In this document: piece by piece, positions 31,133 through 40,390 of the stretch
Numbering within the stretch: the first letter of the stretch is position 1
How the letters are laid out: every line of letters begins with the position of its first letter
Assembly (NCBI GenBank): GCA_944392975.1
Contig: CALXYN010000009.1
Location: 1 to 52,449, forward strand
Direction: 5' to 3'
Length of the DNA: 52,449 nucleotides
DNA from: an uncultured Spirochaetaceae bacterium
GTDB lineage: Bacteria > Spirochaetota > Spirochaetia > Sphaerochaetales > Sphaerochaetaceae
Notes under the pieces: generated by a model
What the model was told of the DNA's origin: nothing
Seen by the model: the letters and a program-made list of their open reading frames with translations, nothing else
The model's database searches: none
Position numbers and translations under genes: made by a program

Positions 31133-32917
31133 TTAGCTGTTGAGTGTTCTGTCATCAGCCCGTTTTACCATCTCGTGCTGCCAGTCAAGAAGAGCATCGT
31201 GGAGCTTCTTGTCGTTGCCTTTGATGTCCACCATTGTCCTGATTACAGGTTCTGTCCTTGATTTTGATAACCACAGATAACCTATGGCTTTGTCCTTGTC
31301 ATCGTAGAACTGTACCTTGAGTCCTCCTGTTGAGTCCGGAGCCCTGTGGTCCTTGCCGATGCCGATCTCTTCTTCAGAACCTTCATACTGCCTTACTTCC
31401 CATCTGGAGAATCCTTCTGGCATTCTTCCGTTTCCTTCGTATTGCAGAATGTCCTCATATGCATCCTTGAGCTTGTTGTAATCCGTACTCTGAATGTGCA
31501 TTACTGCGTCTGATGAGAACGCTGATGTTGTGATGTATTTAGGAAGGGCAGAGATTACAGAATGAAGCGAAGGTTTATCGTCAGCTTTCTTTCCCAGTCT
31601 TTCCATCACGAACTGATACAGTCCCTCAACAGACCAGAGCTTGGCAAATGTCATCAGGGAATTCATCGGATCCCTGACTTTTGCAGGATAAGTTATATTA
31701 CCGCCATTGCTTCCTTCTCCACAGACGCGGCATGTATAACCCACTGCTCTCAGTTTTTCGGAAAGTGAAACAACATTTGCTTCCCCGATATCTGAACGGA
31801 AGACTTCTGCTCCCAGCTTCGTTGCAATGTCATCAATAAGAAGAGATGTCGGGCCATTCACTGCAATTGCGATTTTCTTCTTGCCTCTCATTGAGTCATA
31901 TGAGAGTTCAATTAAGGCAACTAGGGCAAAAACAGTCTGTGCGCTGAGGATATGGGCTTTGCCATGCTTGTCTGTATATACGAAATTTCCTCTGTCTCCA
32001 TCATTATCTGGCATATAGCCGAGGACGAAGGATTCATCCTTTTTGTACTGACTTTCCAGCTCCTTCCTCACATATTCCAGATTTTCACCTTCCGGAACGA
32101 TTGCATGAGCTATTTCACCAGGTTCTGAGTTTATCATCCAGAGTTTTGCATCATGCTTTCTCAGAAACTGCTTGTCGATAGAGGCTGCACGGGCAGATCC
32201 ATTGAAATCTATCGCAATACCAAACGGTAATGAAAAAGGCTCGCTTGTTTTTGCTGTCCTGATTACAAATGAGCGATATGTCTCAAGTGCATTCCTCTTT
32301 GCTGTATTGTGCCCTCTGAGAACATTGCAGAGACCTTCGCCACTTGCCCCTAGTATAAGCTTTCTGAGATTCTCAGCAGCGCCTTCTGTTTCGATCATTT
32401 CTTTAAGATGCGGGATGACTTTGTCGATTTCCTCTTTGCTTAGGACTCCGCCATTCACACCGAATTTATATCCGTTGTGCCCGATTGGATTGTGGGAGGC
32501 TGAGATATAGAAGAAACCATCATATCTGTGAGATGCTGCCATGATTTCCGGAGCGGAAGAGATTCCTATGTCATCGAGTAGCGCTCCTTTTGCGATGAAA
32601 GCTCTTCTTACAGCTGCAGACAGAAGCCTTCCTGTAGGTCTTGCATCCTGTCCCATGATAATCCTTGGCGATTCCATTTTCAGATAATCAAAGAAAGCTG
32701 CGGCTGCAGCTACTGCAATCAGCAGCATTTCTTCGCTAACGTTTTCTCTTCTATCTTCCTCATCTCCGCTTTCTGCCATTACAGCTCGCCAGCCGGATGC
32801 AGAGAGTATGCATTTCGATAATGTTGTTTTGAGACTTTCATCGGTTGCTTTTCCGTAGAGAAGGGTAGAGTCCGTATCTTCAATGAAAAGACCGGCGTTT
32901 TTATCATAATACTTCAT
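31133..32917 (-). CDS. Phosphoglucomutase/phosphomannomutase family enzyme
   Basis: 594 aa, alpha-D-phosphohexomutase superfamily, four domains. The active-site phosphoserine loop is FYISASHNPIGHNG near residue 136. The metal loop is GYMPDNDGDRGN near 300 (D-x-D-x-D). The sugar-binding loop is VCGEGSNGGNITYP near 405. The phosphate-binding loop in domain 4 is SKSRTEPVIRTM near 560. It interconverts hexose 1- and 6-phosphates; whether glucose or mannose is preferred cannot be told. AAAGGAAAAGGAG precedes the ATG. It has its own promoter and terminator. Confidence 0.88.
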   Translation of the reverse strand: MKYYDKNAGLFIEDTDSTLLYGKATDESLKTTLSKCILSASGWRAVMAESGDEEDRRENVSEEMLLIAVAAAAAFFDYLKMESPRIIMGQDARPTGRLLSAAVRRAFIAKGALLDDIGISSAPEIMAASHRYDGFFYISASHNPIGHNGYKFGVNGGVLSKEEIDKVIPHLKEMIETEGAAENLRKLILGASGEGLCNVLRGHNTAKRNALETYRSFVIRTAKTSEPFSLPFGIAIDFNGSARAASIDKQFLRKHDAKLWMINSEPGEIAHAIVPEGENLEYVRKELESQYKKDESFVLGYMPDNDGDRGNFVYTDKHGKAHILSAQTVFALVALIELSYDSMRGKKKIAIAVNGPTSLLIDDIATKLGAEVFRSDIGEANVVSLSEKLRAVGYTCRVCGEGSNGGNITYPAKVRDPMNSLMTFAKLWSVEGLYQFVMERLGKKADDKPSLHSVISALPKYITTSAFSSDAVMHIQSTDYNKLKDAYEDILQYEGNGRMPEGFSRWEVRQYEGSEEEIGIGKDHRAPDSTGGLKVQFYDDKDKAIGYLWLSKSRTEPVIRTMVDIKGNDKKLHDALLDWQHEMVKRADDRTLNS

Positions 32918-32939
32918 TTATTTGGCTCCTTTTCCTTTG

Positions 32940-32968
32940 ATTATATTCCGTAATACACATATTGTGAA
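32940..32968 (-). promoter_or_regulatory. Promoter of the phosphomutase gene
   Basis: Minus strand: TTCACA (32968-32963), 17-bp spacer, TATAAT (32945-32940). The -35 lies inside the T tract of the proS terminator. Confidence 0.7.
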
Positions 32969-33006
32969 AAAGAAAGAGACTACCTCGGAATTCCTCTGGT
33001 AGTCTC
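32964..33006 (-). terminator. Terminator of proS
   Basis: GAGACTACC/GGTAGTCTC 9-bp stem (32976-32984 and 32998-33006) with a T-rich tail (TTTCTTTTT) on the minus strand. Confidence 0.88.
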
Positions 33007-33027
33007 CTGCTTTTTGTAATAAGAATC

Positions 33028-34785
33028 TTATTCGAGATCTTTTTCTACAATGTTGGCATCGATTTCTGCCATTTCCCTGGCAATCTCTGCCTTGATTTCC
33101 TCGGCGATATCGGAGATGTCGTAACTTGTCTCTTCGCCTGTGCTTCTGAGTTTAACCTCAACCTTTCCATCCTTGAGACTGCGGTTTCCAAGTGTGATCC
33201 TGATTGGTACTCCAATTAAATCTGCATCTGCGAACTTGACACCAGCTGTCTCTTTCCTGTCATCGTAAAGGACCTCGATTCCAGCTTTTGTGAGTTCCTC
33301 GTAAATTGATTCTGCAACTGCTGTATCTTTTACGAGTGATACGAGATGTACCTGGTATGGTGATACGGACATTGGAAGCTTCAGTCCGCCTTCGTCGTTG
33401 TATTCCTCTGCCAGACATGCAAGAAGTCTTCCAACACCTATTCCATAAGATCCCATTACTACAGGAATCTGCTTTCCTTCTTCATCCTGATACGTTGCAT
33501 TCATGGATTCGGAGTATCTTGTTCCCAGCTGGAAGATATTGCCGATCTCCACACCCTTTGATGCCTTCAGAGGCTTGCCGCAGTGTGGACAGAGAGCTCC
33601 TTCGCGTGCTGATGCGATATCAGCAACAATGCCGGTATAGTCCCTTCCATAATTTGTATTGAGATAGTGGTATCCTGTTTCGTTTGCACCAGCAACAAGG
33701 TTGTTTGATTCAGCTACAGTGTCATCGACAACTGTGATGATCTCCCCGGTTGCTCCAATTGGGGAAGCAAAGCCAGGAACCATGCCATGAGCTTCGATTT
33801 CCTCAGGACGTGCCGGGCGGAGGGAATTTGCCTTCACTGCATTGGAAAGCTTGGATTCTTCCACTTCCAGGTCTCCCCTGACGAGTGCGACAATAAGCTT
33901 GTCCTCTTCCTCTCCATTCTTGTCATTGATGAATGAACCGACCATGAATACGCATTTTGCAGTCTTCTTTGCATCAATTTTAAGGTATTCAGCGAGAGCT
34001 TCGATGGTTTTTGCCTCAGGTGTCTCCACCTTCTCAATAGGCTTCATCTCCTCCTTGAGATACTCTTTCTTCATCTTTGCAACCTGTCTGTTTGCTGTGT
34101 ATCCGCATTCAGGGCAGAGAATGATGGTATCTTCGCCGATTGGAGAGAGATACATATACTCATGAGAAACCTTTCCTCCCATCATTCCTGTATCAGCGGC
34201 TACTGCAACACAAGGAAGTGCACAGCGCGAATAAATTCTGAAATATGCCTTGTAATGTGCAGCATACTGCTTCTGCAGTCCCTCATAGTCCTTATCGAAG
34301 GTATAGGAATCAAGCATCGTGAATTCACGCACACGGATAAGACCAGCCCTCGGTCTTGGATCATCTCTCCACTTTGTCTGAATGTGATAGACGAGCAATG
34401 GCAGACGCTTATATGAATCAATGAGATTTCTTGCAAGATCCGTTACAGCTTCCTCGTGTGTCATGGCAAGAACCATGTCGCGGTTGTTGCGGTCCTTGAA
34501 ACGTCCCATTTCCTTATCGATGGAGTAGAATCTTCCAGTTTCCTTCCAGATATCTGCAGGGTTTACGACAGGCATCAAAAGCTCTTCAGCCCCGATTCTA
34601 TCCATTTCTTCCCTGATTATTGTCTCGATTTTCTGGGTCGCCCTGAACCCAAGCGGCAGGAGGGAGAAGATTCCTGCACCCATCTGTCTGATATACCCAG
34701 CCCTTAAAAGGTATTCGTATCCTTTTGTATCTGCTCCGCTCGGTGCTTCCCTGAGCGTCTTGGAAAACATTTTGGACATTCTCAT
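33028..34785 (-). CDS. proS: Proline--tRNA ligase (bacterial type, with editing domain)
   Basis: 585 aa, bacterial ProS. Class II motif 1 is RQMGAGIFSLLPLGFRATQKIE near residue 32. Motif 2 is TKWRDDPRPRAGLIRVREFTMLDSYTFD near 137. Motif 3 is SYGIGVGRLLA near 441. The insert between motifs 2 and 3 (about 225-395) is the editing (INS/YbaK) domain that removes misacylated alanine: KTAKCVFMVGS is visible near 265. It charges tRNA-Pro. TAGGAG precedes the ATG. Single gene with its own terminator. Confidence 0.96.
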   Translation of the reverse strand: MRMSKMFSKTLREAPSGADTKGYEYLLRAGYIRQMGAGIFSLLPLGFRATQKIETIIREEMDRIGAEELLMPVVNPADIWKETGRFYSIDKEMGRFKDRNNRDMVLAMTHEEAVTDLARNLIDSYKRLPLLVYHIQTKWRDDPRPRAGLIRVREFTMLDSYTFDKDYEGLQKQYAAHYKAYFRIYSRCALPCVAVAADTGMMGGKVSHEYMYLSPIGEDTIILCPECGYTANRQVAKMKKEYLKEEMKPIEKVETPEAKTIEALAEYLKIDAKKTAKCVFMVGSFINDKNGEEEDKLIVALVRGDLEVEESKLSNAVKANSLRPARPEEIEAHGMVPGFASPIGATGEIITVVDDTVAESNNLVAGANETGYHYLNTNYGRDYTGIVADIASAREGALCPHCGKPLKASKGVEIGNIFQLGTRYSESMNATYQDEEGKQIPVVMGSYGIGVGRLLACLAEEYNDEGGLKLPMSVSPYQVHLVSLVKDTAVAESIYEELTKAGIEVLYDDRKETAGVKFADADLIGVPIRITLGNRSLKDGKVEVKLRSTGEETSYDISDIAEEIKAEIAREMAEIDANIVEKDLE

Positions 34786-34920
34786 GGTTGATATCTCCTA
34801 AACATTCCGGATTATATGGATAAGAATGAAATGGGGCAATATATAACCTTTGTACCTATATATTATGTGTTTTGAATCTGCTTGCCTTTCGTTGTTCTTA
34901 TAATTGATGAATTAAAATAA

Positions 34921-34997
34921 TTTAGAAAATTTATTAAATCTTTTCTAAAAAATTTAGTTGACATATTAAAATTTAGCACTAATCTTTAATCAAGATT
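34921..34997 (+). promoter_or_regulatory. Promoter and operator-like repeats of the rbsK operon
   Basis: TTGACA (34958-34963), 16-bp spacer, TAATCT (34980-34985). Just upstream is a 9-bp inverted repeat TTTAGAAAA/TTTTCTAAA (34921-34929 and 34941-34949). Over the -10 and the start is a second one, AATCTT-TAATC-AAGATT (34981-34997). The downstream repeat is well placed for a repressor; the LacI gene at 44.6 kb is the obvious candidate, by inference. Confidence 0.6.
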
Positions 34998-35015
34998 TAA
35001 TTGGAAAGTGCTGCT

Positions 35016-35951
35016 ATGAAAAAGATACTTGTTATTGGAAGTTCAAATGTTGATGTTTCAATCAGGGCTACCTCGATTCCAAAAGCTGGAGAGACTGTTA
35101 AGGGACTATCTGTATCGCTGAATGCTGGTGGAAAAGGAGCAAATCAGGCAGTTGCCTGTAGCCGTTTAGGTGGAAATACAGGGTTTATCACAGTGCTTGG
35201 AAGCGAGGGAAGCTCTTCTCTTCTTCCGATGTTCCATGAATCTGGTATTGACTGTCGTGGTATAGATGTTCTTGATGGCAAACAGACAGGAACTGCATAT
35301 ATAACAGTTGATAATGATGGTAAGAATACCATCGTCGTGATTCCTGGTACAAATTATGATTGTAGTGCTGACTATATAAAATCAAAGGATTATCTAATTC
35401 AGGAATCTGATATAATTGTATTGCAGCTTGAAATTCCAGAAGAAGCTGTCGATTATGCAATTAAACGCAGTGCTGAACTTGGAAAGACTGTCATTCTAAA
35501 TCCAGCTCCTGCTCCAGCTTCCCTTAATCCAGACTGGTTGTCCAAAATAGATTATCTTACTCCCAATGAAACTGAACTTGAGAAAATTTCAGGAATGTCT
35601 GTTTCCTCCGTTCAAGAGGCAAAAATTGCTGCCCAGTCTCTCATTTCAAAGGGTGTGAAAAATGTGATTGCAACTTTGGGGGGCGGAGGTGCACTGCTTG
35701 TTAGTTCTTCGTGTTCTGAACAATTCACACCACCTGATATAAAAGTTGTTGATACAACAGCAGCCGGTGACACCTTCAACGGTGCTGTGGTTGTATATCT
35801 TGCTGAAGGTAAGGATATTTCAGAGGCTATTGTTTTTGCAAATGCCGCAGCAACATTATCTGTATCAAGAAAGGGTGCTCAGGAATCAATTCCTTCTAGA
35901 GAAGAAACCGAGAAGTTCCTTGCCTCATTGGCAAAAGAGGGGGCTATATGA
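35016..35951 (+). CDS. rbsK: Ribokinase
   Basis: About 311 aa, PfkB family. GSSNVDVSIRATSIPKAGETVKG near residue 8 and AGGKGANQAVACSRLGG near 38 are the sugar-binding motifs. VVDTTAAGDTFNGA near 245 is the catalytic anion-hole motif with the base Asp. It phosphorylates ribose to ribose 5-phosphate. I choose ATG 35016 with TTGGAAAG upstream. First gene of a long operon; the next gene overlaps by 4 bp. Confidence 0.92.
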   Translation: MKKILVIGSSNVDVSIRATSIPKAGETVKGLSVSLNAGGKGANQAVACSRLGGNTGFITVLGSEGSSSLLPMFHESGIDCRGIDVLDGKQTGTAYITVDNDGKNTIVVIPGTNYDCSADYIKSKDYLIQESDIIVLQLEIPEEAVDYAIKRSAELGKTVILNPAPAPASLNPDWLSKIDYLTPNETELEKISGMSVSSVQEAKIAAQSLISKGVKNVIATLGGGGALLVSSSCSEQFTPPDIKVVDTTAAGDTFNGAVVVYLAEGKDISEAIVFANAAATLSVSRKGAQESIPSREETEKFLASLAKEGAI

Positions 35952-36343
35952 AAAAGAGCGGAATTCTGAATAGCCGGCTTGAATATGGGCTTACAAAACT
36001 GGGGCACACACAGCGCATTGCTATATGTGATGCTGGAATGCCTTTGCCATTCGATGCTGACGTTATCGATCTGGCATTTATTCCTGGTGTGCCATCTTTT
36101 ATCCAGGTTCTGGAAGCAATTGCTGTTGAGCTAAAAATCGAAAGCTACTGGATTGCTCAGGAAACCAGTAAAGCAAATCCTGCCATAAAAAAGGAAATGG
36201 AACGTGTTCTTTGCGATCTTCCTTTTCAGGAAGTTCCTCACGAAGAGCTCAAGAAGATAACAAATGAATCTCAGCTTTTTGTGCGTACCGGAGAATGTTC
36301 GTCATTTGCTAATGTCGTGCTTGTTTGCGGTGTGACGTTCTGA
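35948..36343 (+). CDS. rbsD: D-ribose pyranase
   Basis: 131 aa, typical RbsD length. KSGILNSRLEYGLTKLGHTQRIAICDAGMPLP at the N terminus contains the conserved His (about 20) and Asp. The C-terminal VRTGECSSFANVVLVCGVTF ends with the F/Y-A-N active-site element. It speeds pyranose to furanose conversion of ribose, giving ribokinase its substrate. Its ATG overlaps the rbsK stop. Confidence 0.95.
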   Translation: MKKSGILNSRLEYGLTKLGHTQRIAICDAGMPLPFDADVIDLAFIPGVPSFIQVLEAIAVELKIESYWIAQETSKANPAIKKEMERVLCDLPFQEVPHEELKKITNESQLFVRTGECSSFANVVLVCGVTF

Positions 36344-36364
36344 ATTAACAAAAGGAGGAAAATA

Positions 36365-37387
36365 ATGGGAAAAACTATGTTGGCAGCTGTTTTTGAGAAA
36401 GCCGGATGTTTTGACGTAAAAGAACATCCAATTCCGGAACTTATTAATGATGATGATATTATAGTGCAGGTAGATGCTGTGAGCATCTGCGGTACTGATG
36501 TTCATATAACAGCTGTTCCTCCCCGATATGAAGCAACAGAAGGAACAATCCTTGGTCATGAAATTTGCGGTACGGTTGTGGAAAAGGGGAGCCGTGTTTC
36601 TCATTTAGATATTGGGGATAGGATAGTAGTCAATCCTAATAACTACTGTGGCAATTGTGTTTATTGTCGGAAGAATCTACCTAATGAATGTGAACATATA
36701 GAAGCACTTGGCATTGATTATGATGGTGGATTTGCAAAATATGTCAGAATCAACTCTAAAGTTGCATATAAGATATCAAAAGATGTAGATGTCTGTGTTG
36801 CTTCATGTGCAGAGCCTCTTGCCTGCGCAATCAATGGTTTGAATAAAGTAAGTGTATCTCCTTCTGATGCTGTTGTGATAATCGGATCTGGACCAATTGG
36901 TCTGATGATTGCAATGCTCCTTAAAGCTTCTGGAGCAACTAAAATTTATATTCTCGAAACGTCTGATTATAGAAATCAGTTTGCTAAAAATCTAAAACTT
37001 GGAACAGTTCTCAATCCTCTTAAGGATGACGTTCGCTCCATAATTTATGCAGATACAGAAATTGGAGCTGATTTGGTTTTTGACGTTACTGGATCTCAGT
37101 TCAGCTCTTCTGTTGATTATGTTCGGAAAGGAGGTTCTGTTGTCCTTTTCGGAGTTAACAAGCTTGCACATGCGGAGATAAAGCAAAGCGAAATAACCAC
37201 GAAGGAACTCAAGGTTTTCGGAACATGGCTTGCGAATGCAACATTCCCGACAGCTGTAAGGGTTATTGAGGATGGCCGTATCAATATTGGTTCTCTTATT
37301 ACAGATGTGATTCCCCTCACAGATATAAAGAGTGGAATTGAGAAACTTGCAAAAGGCCAGGCAGTGAAAGTCATTGTGAAGCCGTGA
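36365..37387 (+). CDS. Zinc-dependent alcohol/polyol dehydrogenase (MDR family)
   Basis: 340 aa. Catalytic zinc ligands: Cys in VSICGTDVH near residue 42, His-Glu in LGHEICG near 64, and Glu in SCAEPLACAI near 155. Structural zinc: CGNCVYCRKNLPNEC near 97 (C-x2-C-x2-C-x7-C). The NAD-binding Rossmann motif is IIGSGPIGLMIA near 177. This pattern matches sorbitol, threonine and scyllo-inosose-type dehydrogenases. The substrate is unknown; the neighbours suggest a sugar or sugar-derived polyol. AAAAGGAGG precedes the ATG. Confidence 0.85.
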   Translation: MGKTMLAAVFEKAGCFDVKEHPIPELINDDDIIVQVDAVSICGTDVHITAVPPRYEATEGTILGHEICGTVVEKGSRVSHLDIGDRIVVNPNNYCGNCVYCRKNLPNECEHIEALGIDYDGGFAKYVRINSKVAYKISKDVDVCVASCAEPLACAINGLNKVSVSPSDAVVIIGSGPIGLMIAMLLKASGATKIYILETSDYRNQFAKNLKLGTVLNPLKDDVRSIIYADTEIGADLVFDVTGSQFSSSVDYVRKGGSVVLFGVNKLAHAEIKQSEITTKELKVFGTWLANATFPTAVRVIEDGRINIGSLITDVIPLTDIKSGIEKLAKGQAVKVIVKP

Positions 37388-37405
37388 AAATCAGGAGGCA
37401 TTTCT

Positions 37406-38476
37406 ATGAGGAAAATAAAGATTGGGGTTCTTGGATGTGGTCAAATCGCGCAGATAATGCATCTTCCATATCTTAGCGCTTCTGATGAATTCAGTATTTA
37501 TGCATTATGCGATGTTTCCGTAGAGTTGATGAGAGCTGTAGGTTTTGAATATGGGGTTCCGGAAGAACGGCAGTATGCAGATTTCAATCAAATGCTTTCC
37601 AATTCGGATATTGAAGCTGTTCTGATTTGTTCAAAGGAACACTTTACACCAGTCATCGCAGCTGCAAAAGCACATAAGCATATTTTTGTTGAAAAGCCAT
37701 TTGGTTTTTCTCTTGCTCAGGCTGAAGAGATGGTCAGAACTGCGGATGAGAATCATGTGAAACTAATGGTTGGATATATGAAGGTTTATGATTCTGGTTT
37801 CGAATTCGTCAAGAGAAAAATCCAGGAAATGAACAATATAAGTCTAGTCCGTGTACATGATTTCGGAGGTTCTTTTGCTTATACCAGGGATGTTTTCGAT
37901 ATCAAGAAAGGTAATGATGTTGATCCCGCTTTCTTTGATAAAGGAAAAGCTGAAAATAACCAGATGATGCTTGATGGAATAGGAGAGGAAAACAAAGAAT
38001 TCCTGCCTGCCTATAGCCTTCTCCTTGGTGTGTCCTCTCATGATCTCGTATTACTTCGTCATGCATTTGGAAATGATGCAGAAGTCCTTTTTACAAGTGT
38101 CCATAATGGAAGTTTTGTTTCATCGGTAATCCGGTTCGGCGATGTTGAGTGTATCTTTGAAAGTGGCTTAGTTATGAAAAGAGCTATATGGGATGAAAAT
38201 TTCTCTGTTTATTCAGATGATGTGAATCTCCGTATTGATTTTCCCTGGCCATATTTGAAGAATGCGCCATCTGTTGTACATGTCAGTGAAAATTACGGTG
38301 AAAGCAGTATGCCATGTGAAACAAAGATAAGTACATCTTTTTCTGAGGCATATCGTAATGAAATTCATCATTTCTATGATTGCATCATCAATGATAAAGA
38401 ACCGATTACTAGCGGTAGGGATGCTGTAAATGATTTGAAATTGATGCGTGACATTATTGCAGCTGCAAGGAGATGA
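37406..38476 (+). CDS. Gfo/Idh/MocA-family oxidoreductase
   Basis: 356 aa. The N-terminal NAD(P)-binding Rossmann fold begins GVLGCGQIAQIMHLPYLS near residue 7. The E-K-P motif is HIFVEKPFGFSLAQAEEM near 94. The C-terminal alpha/beta domain carries a likely catalytic His in LLGVSSHDLVLLRHAFG near 212. The family oxidises or reduces hydroxyls of sugars, inositols and sugar nucleotides. Together with the preceding dehydrogenase it may act on successive carbons of one substrate. ATG at 37406 with AGGAGG upstream. Confidence 0.85.
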   Translation: MRKIKIGVLGCGQIAQIMHLPYLSASDEFSIYALCDVSVELMRAVGFEYGVPEERQYADFNQMLSNSDIEAVLICSKEHFTPVIAAAKAHKHIFVEKPFGFSLAQAEEMVRTADENHVKLMVGYMKVYDSGFEFVKRKIQEMNNISLVRVHDFGGSFAYTRDVFDIKKGNDVDPAFFDKGKAENNQMMLDGIGEENKEFLPAYSLLLGVSSHDLVLLRHAFGNDAEVLFTSVHNGSFVSSVIRFGDVECIFESGLVMKRAIWDENFSVYSDDVNLRIDFPWPYLKNAPSVVHVSENYGESSMPCETKISTSFSEAYRNEIHHFYDCIINDKEPITSGRDAVNDLKLMRDIIAAARR

Positions 38477-38478
38477 TA

Positions 38479-39465
38479 ATGAGTGAGACAACCGCGATAA
38501 TCCTTGTATTCATTACATCATTTCTTTGGGGTACATGGCTACAGGCGAGAAAATATACAGGGACATTCCCTCTGACTTCGTTCATGGTTTGGCTTTATTT
38601 TGCTTCAATGGTTCTCGTTTTGGTTTTTGCTGCAGTCTATGGAATATTTGTACCGTCAGACATCCTGGGAGAAATTGTTTCTGATCCATATCGTGCATTT
38701 GCTGTCATACTTTGTGGTGCTGGTTTAGCAATTGGTATGTACATCCAGATGAATGTCATTGATCGGGTTGGCCTTATACTTGCCAATTCTGTAAGTGCGA
38801 CGTTTGGAGTGATTCTTGGAACTTTATTAACTGTATGTCTTGGTGGTATTCCAGAGAATGTTTCCATGACTGTTGTCTGGCTGAGTGTTGTTATTCTTAT
38901 TCTTGCAACGTTTCTTTGCCAGTATTCAGGGAAAATGCGTGATACTGATTTGCAGCGAAAATCTGTAAGACCAGAAAAGACGCAGGATACAAAGGCTGTT
39001 TTCCTTCTTATATTGAGTTCTATCCTGATAACAGCTTACCCCCTTGGAATGTCTATAGGAGTTAAGACTGTTTCTTCCGGCGTAGGTTTTTCTTCCATTG
39101 CATGTATTTCACTCCTCTCAATTGGATCATTCCTTGGTGTGTTTGCTTTCTGTGCATTCCCTATGACAAAGAACAAGGAATGGGGGACTCTTGTAAGCCG
39201 TCAATATAAAAAGGAAATTGCAATCTCCTGCCTTTGTGGTGTCTGTCATTATGGAGGCAACCTGATACATGTATTCACTGCCTCTGTTCTGAGTACTGCT
39301 ATTTCCTGGCTGCTCGGCAGACTTGGAAATATGTGGACATATCTTTGGGGACTTTATCACAAAGAATACAAGGGAGCATCAAGAAAAACTTACACAATGC
39401 TTTTCTGTGGAATCGGTGTGTATATCGTTGGGATTGTTTTATTAGCTCAGAGCTTCTATAGCTGA
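38479..39465 (+). CDS. RhaT/DMT-like sugar permease
   Basis: About 328 aa with ten hydrophobic helices. The C-terminal LSTAISWLLGRLGNMWTYLWGLYHKEYKG near residue 277 resembles the glucose/rhamnose-type (GRP/RhaT) permeases of the drug/metabolite transporter superfamily. The N terminus ITSFLWGTWLQARKY also fits this group. It would be a secondary carrier for a sugar, alongside the ABC system encoded next. The ATG at 38479 is favoured over 38473 by spacing from AAGGAG; either overlaps or abuts the preceding stop. Confidence 0.7.
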   Translation: MSETTAIILVFITSFLWGTWLQARKYTGTFPLTSFMVWLYFASMVLVLVFAAVYGIFVPSDILGEIVSDPYRAFAVILCGAGLAIGMYIQMNVIDRVGLILANSVSATFGVILGTLLTVCLGGIPENVSMTVVWLSVVILILATFLCQYSGKMRDTDLQRKSVRPEKTQDTKAVFLLILSSILITAYPLGMSIGVKTVSSGVGFSSIACISLLSIGSFLGVFAFCAFPMTKNKEWGTLVSRQYKKEIAISCLCGVCHYGGNLIHVFTASVLSTAISWLLGRLGNMWTYLWGLYHKEYKGASRKTYTMLFCGIGVYIVGIVLLAQSFYS

Positions 39466-39478
39466 CGGGGGTTTCGAT

Positions 39479-40378
39479 ATGACTATAGGTAAAACCAAAA
39501 GACTGTCCAGTTCTCGTCTTTTCGGATATTGGATGTGTCTGCCAGCTCTTATTCTTTTCACAATCTTTGTAATCTATCCTCTCTTCAAAGGATTTTATAT
39601 CAGTTTGAACCAGTGGGATGGATTCAGTTCCATGAAATGGAATGGCCTGAAGAACTATGGTTTTGTTTTTGAGGATCCTGTATTCTGGCAGGCTCTTAAA
39701 AATACATTCATTTATGCGATTGTATCCCCTGTTTTGAAAAATGTAGTAGGACTCATTGTTGCACTTATATTTGTCCAGCCAATTTTCGGAAGCTATTTCT
39801 TCCGTGTTTGTACATACATTCCTTATACATTCTCATATGTAATCGTTGGTGTTCTTTTTGGCTGGATATATAACCCGACATTTGGACTTTTGAACAACTT
39901 TCTTACTGCAATCGGAGCAGAGGAACTGATTCGAGGATGGCTTAGTGATCCGGATATTGCATTGTTTTCTGTGATAATGGTTGATGTCTGGAAATGTATG
40001 GGTTTCCATGGCGTGCTCTTCATGGCCGGTCTTAATGCCATCCCGCAGGATCTTTATGAAGCTGCGGATATTGATGGGGCAGGTACACTCAAGAAGTTCT
40101 GGCATATAACATTGCCTCAGCTAAACAGTACTCTTGTAACAGGATTCCTTTTGGCAATGACTGGTGCCTTCGTCAATAACTATGATGTCGTGAATGTTAT
40201 GACAGGTGGCGGTCCTTTCCATTCTACAGAAGTTGCTATCTATACGATTATGACAACTGCCTTCCGCTATTCAAATATGGGCAAGGCTAATGCAATGAGC
40301 ACAATTCTGGTCATTTTCGTTGCGATTGTAGGATTCATACAGCTTAAAGTTATGACTCGTGATGAGAACTATGAATGA
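39479..40378 (+). CDS. Sugar ABC transporter permease, MalF/UgpA-like
   Basis: 299 aa, six membrane segments. YISLNQWDG near residue 41 and the coupling loop EAADIDGAGTLKKFWHITLPQLNST near 195 (EAA---G---------I-LP) are diagnostic for CUT1 permeases. It pairs with the following permease. No ATP-binding gene is present in the operon, so a shared MsmX-type ATPase encoded elsewhere is expected. Confidence 0.9.
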   Translation: MTIGKTKRLSSSRLFGYWMCLPALILFTIFVIYPLFKGFYISLNQWDGFSSMKWNGLKNYGFVFEDPVFWQALKNTFIYAIVSPVLKNVVGLIVALIFVQPIFGSYFFRVCTYIPYTFSYVIVGVLFGWIYNPTFGLLNNFLTAIGAEELIRGWLSDPDIALFSVIMVDVWKCMGFHGVLFMAGLNAIPQDLYEAADIDGAGTLKKFWHITLPQLNSTLVTGFLLAMTGAFVNNYDVVNVMTGGGPFHSTEVAIYTIMTTAFRYSNMGKANAMSTILVIFVAIVGFIQLKVMTRDENYE

Positions 40379-40390
40379 GAGGTTTAGGCT

